Below are positions 35,265-44,980 of a stretch of DNA of 64,000 nucleotides, piece after piece. Positions within the stretch are counted from its first letter, which is position 1. Every line of letters starts with the position of its first letter. Source of the DNA: Delphinus delphis (Eukaryota > Chordata > Mammalia > Artiodactyla > Delphinidae); assembly GCF_949987515.2 (NCBI RefSeq), contig NC_082685.1:30210168-30274167 (forward strand), given 5' to 3'. The notes beneath the pieces are model-generated. The model was not told where the DNA came from and did not search any database. It saw only the letters and a list, made by a program, of their open reading frames with translations. The position numbers and the translations under genes are program-made.

Positions 35265-35490
35265 CATAGAGCAATGGAGAGCACAGAACTTAAATCACAG
35301 CGGACCTGAGTTTGAATTGTGTCTCTATCACTAATAAGTACAATCTCATACAAGGTTCCTCAGACCCTCTGAGCCTCAGTCTACTTATCTGTAAGATGGG
35401 AGCAGGGGCAAAACTCCAACAACACAAATTTGAATAAGGAAACAAAATGTTTCTAGAACACAGCAGGCATAAAACAAATGTTCATCGCAA
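35265..35490 (+). repeat. MIR SINE
   Basis: 'gcacagaacttaaatcacagcggacctgagtttgaattgtgtctctatcac' and 'ctctgagcctcagtctacttatctgtaagatggga' follow MIR; the 3' end includes 'agaacacagcaggcataaaacaaatg'. Confidence 0.75.
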
Positions 35491-36319
35491 TTTCTGCTTT
35501 CCTTGCTCTGCTATCTTGCTTATTTTGGTACATTGATAGTCTGATTATAAGGAAATGATAGAATTAGAATTGTCTGATCAAAATTATGTGTCTTTAAAAG
35601 ACAAACTGACAAGACTACACAGAATTATAAGACCTTGTGTCAACTTGCTTTGTTTTTATTTTTTTTCCAAGTTTTCAACCTGGCAATCACAGCCCAGCAA
35701 AGCAATACAGTTCTTTGATTTCCTCCTTAGAAACTCCGCAGCCTTTATTGTCTTTATATTGTACAACTTTAGCACTTAATTATATCCTAGCTTGTAATAA
35801 TTAGGTGTCCTTATAATCAAGTCTGTTTACTCACTTGTGCAGTTCTGATCCTTTAATCTCTCTTGAATATTAGTTTTTAATGCTAATAAGAGCCACAATT
35901 TAACAATTTTATTACTAAATAAAACTGAGAGAATATTTTGAAGATTCACTAATGGGTTGAATCTAAACCTTACTTTTATAATTAGGAATAGTACCAAGTC
36001 ATAAAAGTAAGCCTCAACAGTAGAAACACATGGAGCTTGTATGCTTTCCCATGGACTAGTTGTACAGCCTTGAACAGGTCACTGACCTTCATCTTTGGAC
36101 CTGTAAATAAGCCTGCACTTAAGTCAAATATTTGTTTCAGCTAGATCACAAGTTTATTTTAAAGAGAAGTTAGGAATTCTCTATAACAACAAGACAGCTG
36201 TTAATTTTAGGCAAGAGATATGTTACTGGCTTTGTTACTTCAAATCATGTTAATTATAAATTTAAAAGCCTGTTCCTACAATGTAAAATAAAAACAGGCA
36301 TGGTCAGTGTACATAGTAT
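35491..36319. other. Unique AT-rich DNA, no gene seen
   Basis: A weak MIR-like word ('gtacagccttgaacaggtcactgacc') occurs near 36,060. Otherwise nothing recognised. Confidence 0.5.
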
Positions 36320-36560
36320 ATTTAATACAGCATAATGATTAATACATCTCTAGCCTCTACAGTTAAACTGCTGGGGTTTAACATGTGACAAAGACACAAC
36401 AGCCATGGATTCCAAGACAAATTTCAAACCTCTATGTTCCTTAGACTCCTCCTGGGTAAAATAGGGATAATAACAATATCTAATTTACAGGGTTGTTGTA
36501 AAGATTACATAGATAATTCACTTAATGACTGGTACATACTAAATGTTAGCTATTATTATG
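36320..36560 (+). repeat. MIR SINE
   Basis: 'cctgggtaaaatagggataataacaatatctaatttacagggttgttgtaaagattacatag' and 'actggtacatactaaatgttagctattattatg' are a well preserved MIR 3' half; the 5' half is eroded. Confidence 0.8.
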
Positions 36561-36992
36561 TTTTATTAGTGAAGTAGAATTACATAAAAATCTGCTTTCT
36601 GAAGTACCAAATTTACCTCATATTATATGCATTATGAATATCTGTCAGTTGGATAAACGGAAATGACTTTTTGACCAGTATAGTTCACTTATCAAATATT
36701 CAGTAACAAATAATGCATGCTTTAAGGCAATACATTTACCAAATGTTGTTATTTATTAGGTTTCCGTCTACACTGATATGTCAGATAATGCATATATTGA
36801 TTGAAATTGAATCTTATTAATTAACTTATAATGAAACTAACCCAACCCAAACTGTAATTTTTTGTTCTAAAATATAAATTTTTGTTAGATTTTATAGACT
36901 TTATGTAACTACAATGAAATCTATAGTTTCAAATTTATTTTTGAATATTCTTTTATAGTATCATTGTTTAAAAAAAGGTACAGTTAAATAAA
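36561..36992. other. Unique AT-rich DNA upstream of the L1
   Basis: Nothing recognised. This is the pre-insertion flank of the large L1. Confidence 0.5.
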
Positions 36993-37003
36993 AACAAAGA
37001 CAG
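36993..37003. repeat. Target-site duplication, left copy
   Basis: 'aacaaagacag', directly abutting the L1 5' end and repeated exactly at 44,713-44,723. Confidence 0.7.
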
Positions 37004-38175
37004 AGGCTTCCGGGAAGATGGCGGAAGAGTAAGACGCAGAGATCACCTTCTCCCCATAGATACACCAGAAATACATCTACACGTGGAACAACTCCTACAG
37101 AACACCTACTGAATGCTGGCAGACGACCTCAGACCTCCCAAAAGGCAAGAAACCCCCCACATACCTGGGTAGGGCAAAATAAAAAAGAATAAACAGAGAC
37201 AAAAGGGTAGGGACGGAACCTGCACTAGTGGGAGGGAGCCGTGAACGGGGAAAGGTTTCCACACGTTAGAAGCCCCTTCGCGGGTGGAGATTGCGGATGG
37301 CGGAGGGGGGAAGCTTCGGTGCCACGGAGGAGAGTGCAGCAACAGGGGTGCGGAGGGCAAAGCGGAAAGATTCCCGCACAGAGGATCAGGGCCGACCGGC
37401 ACTCACCAGCCCAAGAGGCTTGTCTGCTCACCCGCCGGGGCGGGCGGGGCTGGAAGCTGAGGCTCGGGCTTCGGTCAGAGCGCCGGGAGAGAACTGGGGT
37501 TGGTGGTGTGACCACAGCCTGAAGGGGTTAGTGCACCACAGCTAGCCGGGAGGGAGCCCGGGAAAACTCTGGACCTGCCAAAGAGGCAAGAGACTTTCTC
37601 TTCCCTCTTTGTTTCCTGGTGCGCGAGGAGAGGGGATTAAGAGCGCTGCTTAAAGGAGCTCCAGAGATGGGCGCGAGCTGTGGCTAAAAGCGCGGACCCC
37701 AGAGACGGGCATGAGATGTTAAGGCCGCTGCTGCCGCCACCAAGAAGCCTGTGTGTGAGCACAGGTCACTATCCACACCCCCCTTCCGGGGAGCCTGTGC
37801 AGCCCACCACGGACAGGGTCCTGGGATCCAGGGACAACTTCCCCAGGAGAATGCACAGCGCGCCTCAGGCTGGTGCACTGCTATGCCAGCCTCTGCCGCC
37901 GCAGGCTCGCCCCGCACTCCGTGCCCCTCCCTCCCCCGGGCCTGAGTGAGCCAGAGCCCCCATATAGGCGGCTCCTTTAACCCCGTCCTGTCTGAGTGAA
38001 GAACAGACGCCCTCCGGCGACATACATGCAGAGGCGGGGCCAAATCCAAAGCTGAGCCCCTGTGAGCTGTGAGAACAAAGAAGAGAAAGGGAAATCTCTC
38101 CCAGCAGCCTCAGAAGCAGCAGATTAAAGCTCCACAATCAACTTGATGTACCCTGCATCTGTGGAATACATGAAT
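37004..38175 (+). promoter_or_regulatory. L1 5' UTR internal promoter region, CpG-rich
   Basis: The first 1.2 kb of the L1 is GC- and CpG-rich, in contrast to the AT-rich genome around it, as expected of an L1 internal promoter. An 'aagatggcgg' YY1-like site lies at 37,015-37,024, twelve bases into the element, the same kind of position as the YY1 site that directs start-site choice in primate L1. Open frames here, on both strands, are explained by base composition. Confidence 0.8.
37015..37024 (+). promoter_or_regulatory. YY1-like site
   Basis: 'aagatggcgg' matches the core YY1 consensus and sits at the extreme 5' end of the L1. Confidence 0.65.
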
Positions 38176-38775
38176 AGACAACCAATCATCCCAAATTAAG
38201 GAGGTGGACTTTGAGAGCAAGATTTATGATTTTTTTCCCCTTTTCCTCACTTTGTGTGTATGTGGTATGCTTCTGTGTGAGATTTTGTCTGTATAGCTTT
38301 GCTTCCACCATTTGTCCTAGGGTTCTATCTGTAACTTTATTTTATTTTTCTTTCTTTCTTCCTTTCTCCCTTCCTTCCTTCCTTCCTTCCTTCCTTTCTT
38401 TCTTTCCTCCCTTTCTTCCCTTTCTTTCCTCCTTTAGACAACAAATCATGCCAAATTGAGAAGGTGGACTTTGAGAGCAAGATTTATGATTTTTTTCCCC
38501 TTTTCCTCTTTTTGTGAGTGTGTATGTGTATGCTTCTGCGTCCGATTTTGTCTGTATAGCTTTGCTTCCACCATTTGTCCTAGGGCTCTATCCGTCTGTT
38601 TTTTGTTTTTGTTTTTTGAATTTTTTTCTCTTAATAACTATATTTTTATTTTAATAACTATTATATTTTCTCTTACTTTGTTTTATTTTACTTTATCTTC
38701 TTTCTTTTTTTCCGTCCTTCCCTCCTTCTTTCCTCCCTCCCTCCCTCCCTCCTTTCTTCCTTTCTTTCTTTCTAC
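38176..38775 (+). repeat. Tandem duplication inside the L1 5' UTR, about 260-bp period
   Basis: Unit 1 starts at 38,176 and unit 2 at 38,436, each with 'agacaacc/aaatcat', then 'ggtggactttgagagcaag', 'tgtctgtatagctttgcttcc' and 'ccatttgtcctagg'. Each unit ends in a polypyrimidine tract made of CCTT and CTTT repeats (38,337-38,435 and about 38,695-38,775). Unit 2 has an additional T/A-rich insert before its tract. Confidence 0.93.
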
Positions 38776-39307
38776 TTCTACTAATTCTTTTTCTACTTTT
38801 TCTCCCTTTTATTCTGAGCCATGTGGATGAAAGGCTCTTGGTACTGCAGCCAGGAGTCAGTGCTGTGCCTCTGAGGTGGGAGAGCCAACTTCAGGACACT
38901 GGTCCACAAGAGACCTCCCAGCTCCACATAATATCAAATGGTGAAAATCTTGCAGAGATCTCCATCTCAACACCAGCACCCAGCTTCACTCAACGACCAG
39001 CAAGCTACAGTGCTGGACATCCTATGCCAAACAAATAGCAAGACAGGAACACAACCCCACCCATCAGCAGAGAGGCTGCCTAAAATCATAATATGTCCAA
39101 AGACACCCCAAAACACACCACCAGAGGTGGAACTGCCCACCAGAAAGACAAGATCCAGCCTCATCCACCAGAACAAAGGCACTAGTCCCCTCCACCGGGA
39201 AGCCTACACAACCCACTGAACCAACATTAGCCACTGGGGACAGACACCAAAAACAACAGGAACTACGAACCTGCAGCCTGCAAAAAGGAGACCCCAAACA
39301 CAGTAAG

Positions 39308-40206
39308 ATGAGCAAAATGAGAAGACAGAAAAACACACAGCAGATGAAGGAGCAAGATAAAAACCCACCAGACCAAACAAATGAAGAGGAAATAGGCAGT
39401 CTACCTGAAAAAGAATTCAGAATAATGATAGTAAAGATGATCCAAAATCTTGGAAATAGAATAGACAAAATGCAAGGAACATTTAACAAGGACCTAGAAG
39501 AACTAAAGATGAAACAAACAACGATGTACAATACAATAGATGAAATTAAAAATACTCTAGATGGGATCAATAGCAGAATAACTGAGGCAGAAGAACGGAT
39601 AAGTGACCTGGAAGATAAAATAGTGGAAATAACTACTGCAGACCAGAATAAAGAAAAAAGAATGAAAAGAACTGAGGACAGTCTCAGAGACCTCTGGGAC
39701 AACATTAAATGCACCAACATTCGAATTATAGGGGTTTCAGAAGAAGAAGAGAAAAAGAAAGGAACTGAGAAAATATTTGAAGAGATTATAGTTGAAAACT
39801 TCCCTAATATGGGAAAGGAAATACTCAAGTCCAGGAAGCACAGAGAGTCCCATACAGGATAAATCCAAGGAGAAATACGCCAAGACACATATTAATCAAA
39901 CTGTCAAAAATTAAATACAAAGAAAACATATTAAAAGCAGCAAGGGAAAAGCAACAAATAACATACTAGGGAATCCCCATAAGGTTAACAGCTGATCTTT
40001 CAGCAGAAACTCTACAAGCCAGAAGGGCCTGGCAGGACATATTTAAAGTAATGAAGGAGAAAAACCTGCAACCAAGATTACTCTACCCAGCAAGGACCTC
40101 ATTCAGATTTGATGGAGAAATTAAAACCTTTACAGACAAGCAAAAGCTGAGAGAGTTCAGCACCACCAAACCAGCTTTACAACAAATGCTAAAGGAACTT
40201 CTCTAG
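39308..40206 (+). pseudogene. L1 ORF1 (ORF1p), frameshifted and with a premature stop
   Basis: ORF1p is the RNA-binding, trimer-forming chaperone of the L1 ribonucleoprotein. The first 184 codons (to 39,862) read through a basic N-terminus, a heptad-like coiled coil (roughly residues 35-115) and most of an RRM-like domain. Near 39,826, at 'gaaatactcaagtcc', the frame is lost; a net deletion of one base modulo three, probably four bases, explains it. The C-terminal domain resumes in the next frame ('TPRHI', 'LTADLSAETLQARR', 'TKPALQQMLKELL') and ends at TAG 40,204-40,206. A second lesion is an in-frame TAG at 39,967-39,969. Intact length would have been about 300 residues. A 274-codon frame on the opposite strand is an antisense shadow. 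Confidence 0.93.
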
Positions 40207-40264
40207 GCAAGAAACACAAAAGAAGGAAAAGACCTACAATAATGAACCCAAAACAATTAAGAAA

Positions 40265-41701
40265 ATGGGAATAGGAACATACATATTGATAATTACCTTA
40301 AATGTAAATGGACTAAATGCTCCCACCAAAAGACACAGATTGGCTGAATGGATACAAAAACAAGACCCATATACATGCTGTCTACAAGAGACCCACTTCA
40401 GACCCATAGACACATACAGACTGAAAGTAAGGGGATGGAAAAAGATATTTCATGCAAATGGAAACCAAAAGAAAGCTGGAGTAGCAATTCTCATATCAGA
40501 CAAAATAGACTTTAAAATAAAGACTATTAGAAGAGACAAAGAAGGACACTACATAATGATCAAGGATCGATCCAAGAAGAAGATATAACAATTGTAAATA
40601 TTTATGCCTCCAACATAGGAGCACCTCAATACGTAAGGCAAATACTAACAGCCATAAAAGGGGAAATAAACAGTAACACATTCATAGTAGAGGACTTTAA
40701 CACCCTACTTTCACCGATGGACAGGTCATCCAAAATGAAAATAAATAAGGAAACACAAGCTTTAAATGATACATTAAACAAGATGGACTTAATTGATATT
40801 TATAGGACACTCCATCCAAAAACAACAGAATACACATTTTTCTTAAGTGCTCATGGAACATTCTCCAGGATAGGTCATATCTTGGGTCACAAATCAAGCC
40901 TTGGTAAATTTAAGAAAACTGAAATTGTATCAAGTATCTTTTCCGAACACAACGCCATGAGACTACATATCAATTACAGGAAAAGATCTGTAAAAATGCA
41001 AACACGTGGAGGCTAAACAATACACTACTTAATAACGAAGTGATCACTGAAGAAATGAAAGAGGAAATTAAAAAAAATACCTACAAACAAATGACAGTGG
41101 AGACACGACGACCCAAAATCTATGGGAAGCAGCAAAAGCAGTTCTAAGAGGGAAGTTTATAGCAATACAATCCTACCTTAAGAAACAGGAAACATCTCAA
41201 ATAAACAACATAACCTTGCCCCTAAAGCAATTAGAGAAAAAAGAACAAAAAAAACCCAAAGTTAGCAGAAGGAAAGAAATCATAAAAATCAGATGAGAAA
41301 TAAATGAAAAAGAAATGAAGGAAACGATAGCAAAGATCAATAAAACTAAAAGCTGGTTCTTTGAGAAGATAAGCAAAATTGATAAACCATTAGCCAAACT
41401 CATCAAGAAGAAAAGGAAGAAGACTCACGTCAATAGAATTAGAAATGAAAAAGGAGAAGTAACAACTGACACTGCAGAAATACAAAAGATCATGAGAGAT
41501 TACTACAAGCAACTCTATGCCAATAAAATGGACAACCTGGAAGAAACGGACTAATTCTTAAAAATGCACAACCTGCCAAGACTGAATCAGGAAGAAATAG
41601 AAAATATTAACAGACCAATCACAAGCACTGAAATTGAAACTGTGATTAAAAACCTTCCAACAGACAGAAGCCCAGGATCAGATGGCTTTACAGGCAAATC
41701 C
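40265..41701 (+). pseudogene. L1 ORF2, endonuclease and linker part, multiply broken
   Basis: ORF2p nicks target DNA and reverse-transcribes the element. The apurinic-type endonuclease domain begins at ATG 40,265 ('LNVNGLNAPTKRHRL', then 'CCLQETHF' with the catalytic glutamate). A one-base loss near 40,563 shifts the frame and stops it at 40,588. The domain resumes in another frame, with the 'DFNT' motif retained. The residue that is normally aspartate in 'S-R-I-D-H' is glycine (GGT 40,873-40,875), and the last 'S-D-H' motif reads S-E-H (GAA 40,945-40,947). Further frameshifts follow after 41,000, with in-frame stops in the linker near 41,294 (TGA) and at 41,552 (TAA). The domain is therefore dead by several independent changes. 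Confidence 0.93.
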
Positions 41702-41909
41702 TTTTTTTTTTTTTTTTTTGCGGTACGCGGGCCTCTCCCATTGCGGAGCACAGGCTCTGGACGTACAGTCTCAGTGGCCATGGCTCACGGGCCCAGCAGC
41801 TCCGCGGCATGTGGGATCCTCCCGGACCGGGGCATGAACCCGCGTCCCCTGCATTGGCAGGTTGACCCTCAACCACTGTGCCACCAGGGAAGCCCCCACA
41901 GGCGAATTC
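41690..41909. repeat. Target-site duplication of the SINE within ORF2
   Basis: 'acaggcaaatcc' (41,690-41,701) and 'acaggcgaattc' (41,898-41,909) bracket the SINE. They differ at two positions, and the right copy looks like the ancestral ORF2 sequence. Confidence 0.8.
41702..41897 (-). mobile_element. CHR SINE, short form, antisense, inside L1 ORF2
   Basis: A poly-T tail of about 18, then 'gcggtacgcgggcctctccc' and the reversed head '...ccaccagggaagccc'. About 14 bases are missing near the tail end relative to other copies (the 'actgttgtggcc' segment). It sits between the linker and the reverse transcriptase domain. Minus- and plus-strand frames that cross it are hybrids with no biological meaning. 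Confidence 0.96.
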
Positions 41910-44282
41910 TATCAAACATTTAGAGAAGAGCTAACACCTATCCTTCTAAAACTTTTCCAAAATATAGCAGAGGGAGGAACACTCCCAAACTCATTCTACA
42001 AGGCTACCATCTCCCTGATACCAAAACCAGACAAGGATGTCACAAAGAAAGAAAACTGCAGGCCATTATCACTGATGAAGATAGATGAAAAAATCCTCAA
42101 CAAAATACTAGCAAACAGAATCCAACAGTACATGAAACGGATCATACACCATGATCAAGTGGGGTTTATTCCAGGAATGCAAGGATTCTTCAATATACGT
42201 AAATCAATCAACGTGATACACCATATTAACAAACTGAAGGAGAAAAACCATATGATCATCTCAATAGATGCAGAGAAAGCTTTCGACAAAATTCAACACC
42301 CATTTATGATAAAAACCCTGCAGAAAGTAGGCTTAGAGGGAACTTTCTTAAACATAATAAAGGCCATATATGACAAAACCACAGCCAACATCGTCCTCAA
42401 TGGTGAAAAACTGAAAGCATTTCCACTAAGATCAGGAACAAGACAAAGTTGCGCACTCTCACCACTCTTATTCATCATAGTTTTGGAAGTTTTAGCCACA
42501 GTAATCAGAGAAGAAAAGGAAATAAAAGGAATCCAAATCGGAAAAGAAGAAGTAAGACTGTCACTGTTTGCAGATGACATGACACTATACATAGAGAATC
42601 CTAAAGATGCTACCAGAAAACTACTAGAGCTGATCAATGAATTTGGTAAAGTAGCAGGATATAAAATTAATGCACAGAAATCTCTGGCATTCCTATACAC
42701 TAATGATGAAACATCTGAAAGTGAAATCAAGAAAACACTCCCATTTACCACTGCAACAAAAAGAATAAAATATCTAGGAATAAACCTTCCTAAGGAGACA
42801 AAAGACCTGTATGCAGAAAATTATAAGACACTGATGAAAGAAATTAAAGATGATACAAATAGATGGAGAGATATACCATGTTCTTGGATTGGAAGAATCA
42901 ACATTGTGAAAATGACTCTACTACCCAAGGCAATCTACAGATTCAATGCAATCTCTTTCCAACTACCACTGGCATTTTTCACAGAACTAGAACAAAAAAA
43001 TTCACAATTTGTATGGAAACACAAAAGACCCTGAATACCCAAAGCAATCTTGAGAATGAAAAACGGAGCTGGAGGAATCAGGCTCCCTGACTTCAGACTA
43101 TACTACAAAGCTACAGTAATCAAGACTGTATGGTACTGGCACAAAAACAGAAAGATAGATCAATGGAACAGGATAGAAAGCCCAGAGAGAAACCCACACA
43201 CATATGGTCCCCTTATCTTTGATAAAGGAGGCAGGAATGTACAGTGGAGAAAGGACAGCCTCTTCAATAAGTGGTGCTGGGAAAACTGGACAGATACATG
43301 TAAAATTATGAGATTAGATCACTCCCTAACACCATACACAAAAATAAGCTCAAAATGGATTAAAGATCTAAATGTGAGGCCAGAAACTATCAAACTCTTA
43401 GAGGAAAACATAGGCAGAACACTCTATGACATAAATCACAGAAAGATCCTTTTTGACCCACCTCCTAGAGGAATGGAAATAAAAACAAAAATAAACAAAT
43501 GGGACCTAATGAAACTTCAAAGCTTTTGCACAGCAAAGGATACCATAAACAAGACCAAAAGACAATCCTCAGAATGGGAGAAAATATTTGCAAATGAAGT
43601 AACTGACAACATATCAATTTCCAAAATTTATAAGCAGCTCAATAACAAAAAAACAAACAACCCAATCCAAAAATGGGCAGAAGACCTAAATAGACATTTC
43701 TCCAAAGAAGATATACAGACTGCCAACAAACACATGAAAGAATGCTCAACATTATTAATCATTAGAGAAATGCAAATCAAAACTACAATGAGATATCATA
43801 TCACACCAGTCACAATGGCCATCATCAAAAAATCTAGAAACAATAAATGCTGGAGAGGGTGTGGAGAAAAGGGAACCCTCTTGCACTGTTGGTGGGAATG
43901 TAAATTGATACCGCCACTGTGGAGAACAGTATGGAGGTTCCTTAAAAAACTGCAAATACAACTACCATATGACCCAGCAATCCCACTACTGGGCATATAC
44001 CCTGAGAAAACCATAATTCAAAAAGAGTCATGTACCAAAATGTTCATTGCAGCTCTATTTACAATAGCCCAGAGATGGAAACAACCTAAGTGTCTATCAT
44101 CGGATGAATGGATAAAGAAGATGTGGCACATATATACAATGGAATATTACTCAGCCATAAAAAGAAACAAAATTGAGCTATTTGTAATGAGGTGTATAGA
44201 CCTAGAGTCTGTCATACAGAGTGAAGTAAGTCAGAAAGAGAAAGACAAATACCGTATGCTAACACATATATATGGAATTTAA
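41898..44282 (+). pseudogene. L1 ORF2, reverse transcriptase and C-terminal domain, one stop
   Basis: Downstream of the SINE this part reads in a single frame with only one internal stop. The reverse transcriptase core includes motif A '[12 protein letters not shown]' (catalytic aspartate codon 42,267-42,269), '[10 protein letters not shown]' and the 'FADD' motif (42,567-42,578), all with catalytic residues retained. A TGA at 43,032-43,034 replaces what is CGA in related copies, consistent with decay of a methylated CpG. The C-terminal domain follows, with the cysteine-rich '[18 protein letters not shown]' motif (43,848-43,901) and the usual end near '[10 protein letters not shown]'. Without the SINE and the upstream breaks, ORF2 would be about 1,275 residues. 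The good condition of this half compared with the endonuclease half is odd. Confidence 0.95.
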
Positions 44283-44644
44283 GAAAAAAAAATGTTATGA
44301 AGAACCTAGGGGTAAGACACAGACCTACTAGAGAATGGACTTGAGGATATGGGGAGGGGGAAGGGTAAGCTGTGACAAAGTTAGAGAGAGGCATGGACAT
44401 ATATACACTACCAAACGTAAGGTAGATAGCTAGTGGGAAGCAGCCACATAGCTTAGGGAGATCAGCTGGGTGCTTTGTGACCACCTGGAGGGGTGGGATA
44501 GGGAGGGAGGGTGGGAGGGAGGGAGATGCAAGAGGGAAGAGATATGGGAACATATGTATAACTGATTCACTTTGTTATAAAGCAGAAACTAACACACCAT
44601 TGTAAAGCAATTATACTCCAATAGAGATGTAAAAAAAAAAAAAA
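44283..44644 (+). other. L1 3' UTR and primary A tail
   Basis: It contains the usual 'aggggtaagacacagacctac' start, 'actgattcactttgttataaagcag' near the end, and a 14-A tail. The polyadenylation signal position reads AATAGA ('ccaatagagatg') where the antisense L1 at 13.1 kb still has AATAAA. Confidence 0.9.
44487..44523 (+). other. G-quadruplex-prone tract in the L1 3' UTR
   Basis: At least six GGG or GGGG runs separated by one to three bases. A G-rich polypurine tract at this place is a known feature of mammalian L1 3' UTRs. The C-rich counterpart is visible in the antisense L1 at about 13,200-13,235. Confidence 0.85.
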
Positions 44645-44712
44645 CATAATAGCTACTCAATAAATATTTATTGAATTTGGTGCTATTAAAAAAATAAATA
44701 AGAAAACTAAAC
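44645..44712 (+). other. Probable 3'-transduced segment of the L1
   Basis: Between the L1 A tail and the right copy of the target-site duplication lie about 40 bases of non-L1 sequence containing AATAAA (44,659-44,664) and then a second A-rich tail from about 44,684. This is the arrangement expected when transcription of the source L1 ran past its own signal. The segment resembles an L2 terminus. Confidence 0.55.
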
Positions 44713-44748
44713 AACAAAGACAGTAAATGTCATTCAAAAGCACATCAA

Positions 44749-44938
44749 GGGCTTCCCTGGTGGCGCAGTGGTTGAGAGTCCGCCTGCCAATGCAGGGGAC
44801 GCGGGTTCGTGCCCCAGTCCGGGAAGATCCCACATGCCACAGAGCGGCTGGGCCCGTGAGCCATGGCCGCTGAGCCTGCGCATCCGGGGCCTGTGCTCCG
44901 CAACAGGAGAGGCCACAACAGTGAGAGGCCCGCGTACG

Positions 44939-44970
<32 letters not shown>
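44749..44970 (+). mobile_element. CHR SINE, short form
   Basis: A near-consensus short form with 'gggcttccctggtggcgcag' head and an unbroken tail of about 30 A, the longest A tail in the window. Flanks 'aaagcacatcaa' and 'aaaggcacatcaa' form the target-site duplication with a one-base difference. The long pure tail and low divergence suggest a recent insertion. Confidence 0.97.
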
Positions 44971-44974
<4 letters not shown>

Positions 44975-44980
44975 CATCAA

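Larger units (their letters stand above)
37004..44712 (+). mobile_element. Near full-length L1 (LINE-1), inactive
   Basis: The element opens with 'aggcttccgggaagatggcgg' and contains a 5' UTR of about 2.3 kb, ORF1, a short spacer, ORF2, a 3' UTR with a G-rich tract, and an A tail at 44,631-44,644. A second short segment with its own A-rich tail follows to 44,712. The 11-bp word 'aacaaagacag' at 36,993-37,003 and 44,713-44,723 is the likely target-site duplication, so this is a full-length insertion rather than a truncated one. Both ORFs are broken and ORF2 carries a CHR SINE, so it cannot move on its own. Comparison with remembered cetartiodactyl L1 consensus suggests a moderately old copy. 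Confidence 0.95.

Noticed and set aside
38337..38435. Possible CRISPR-like or satellite array
   Set aside because: The repeats are CCTT/CTTT slippage in the L1 5' UTR without spacers or repeat-unit structure.
39064..39888. 274-codon open frame on the minus strand
   Set aside because: It lies antisense to the L1 5' UTR end and ORF1. The sense strand is A-rich and T-poor, which leaves few stop codons in the complement. No domain is visible.
41862..41900. Apparent start codon of a 390-codon RT protein within the SINE
   Set aside because: The ATG belongs to the antisense SINE sequence; the reverse transcriptase portion is the L1 ORF2 body and has no independent gene structure.
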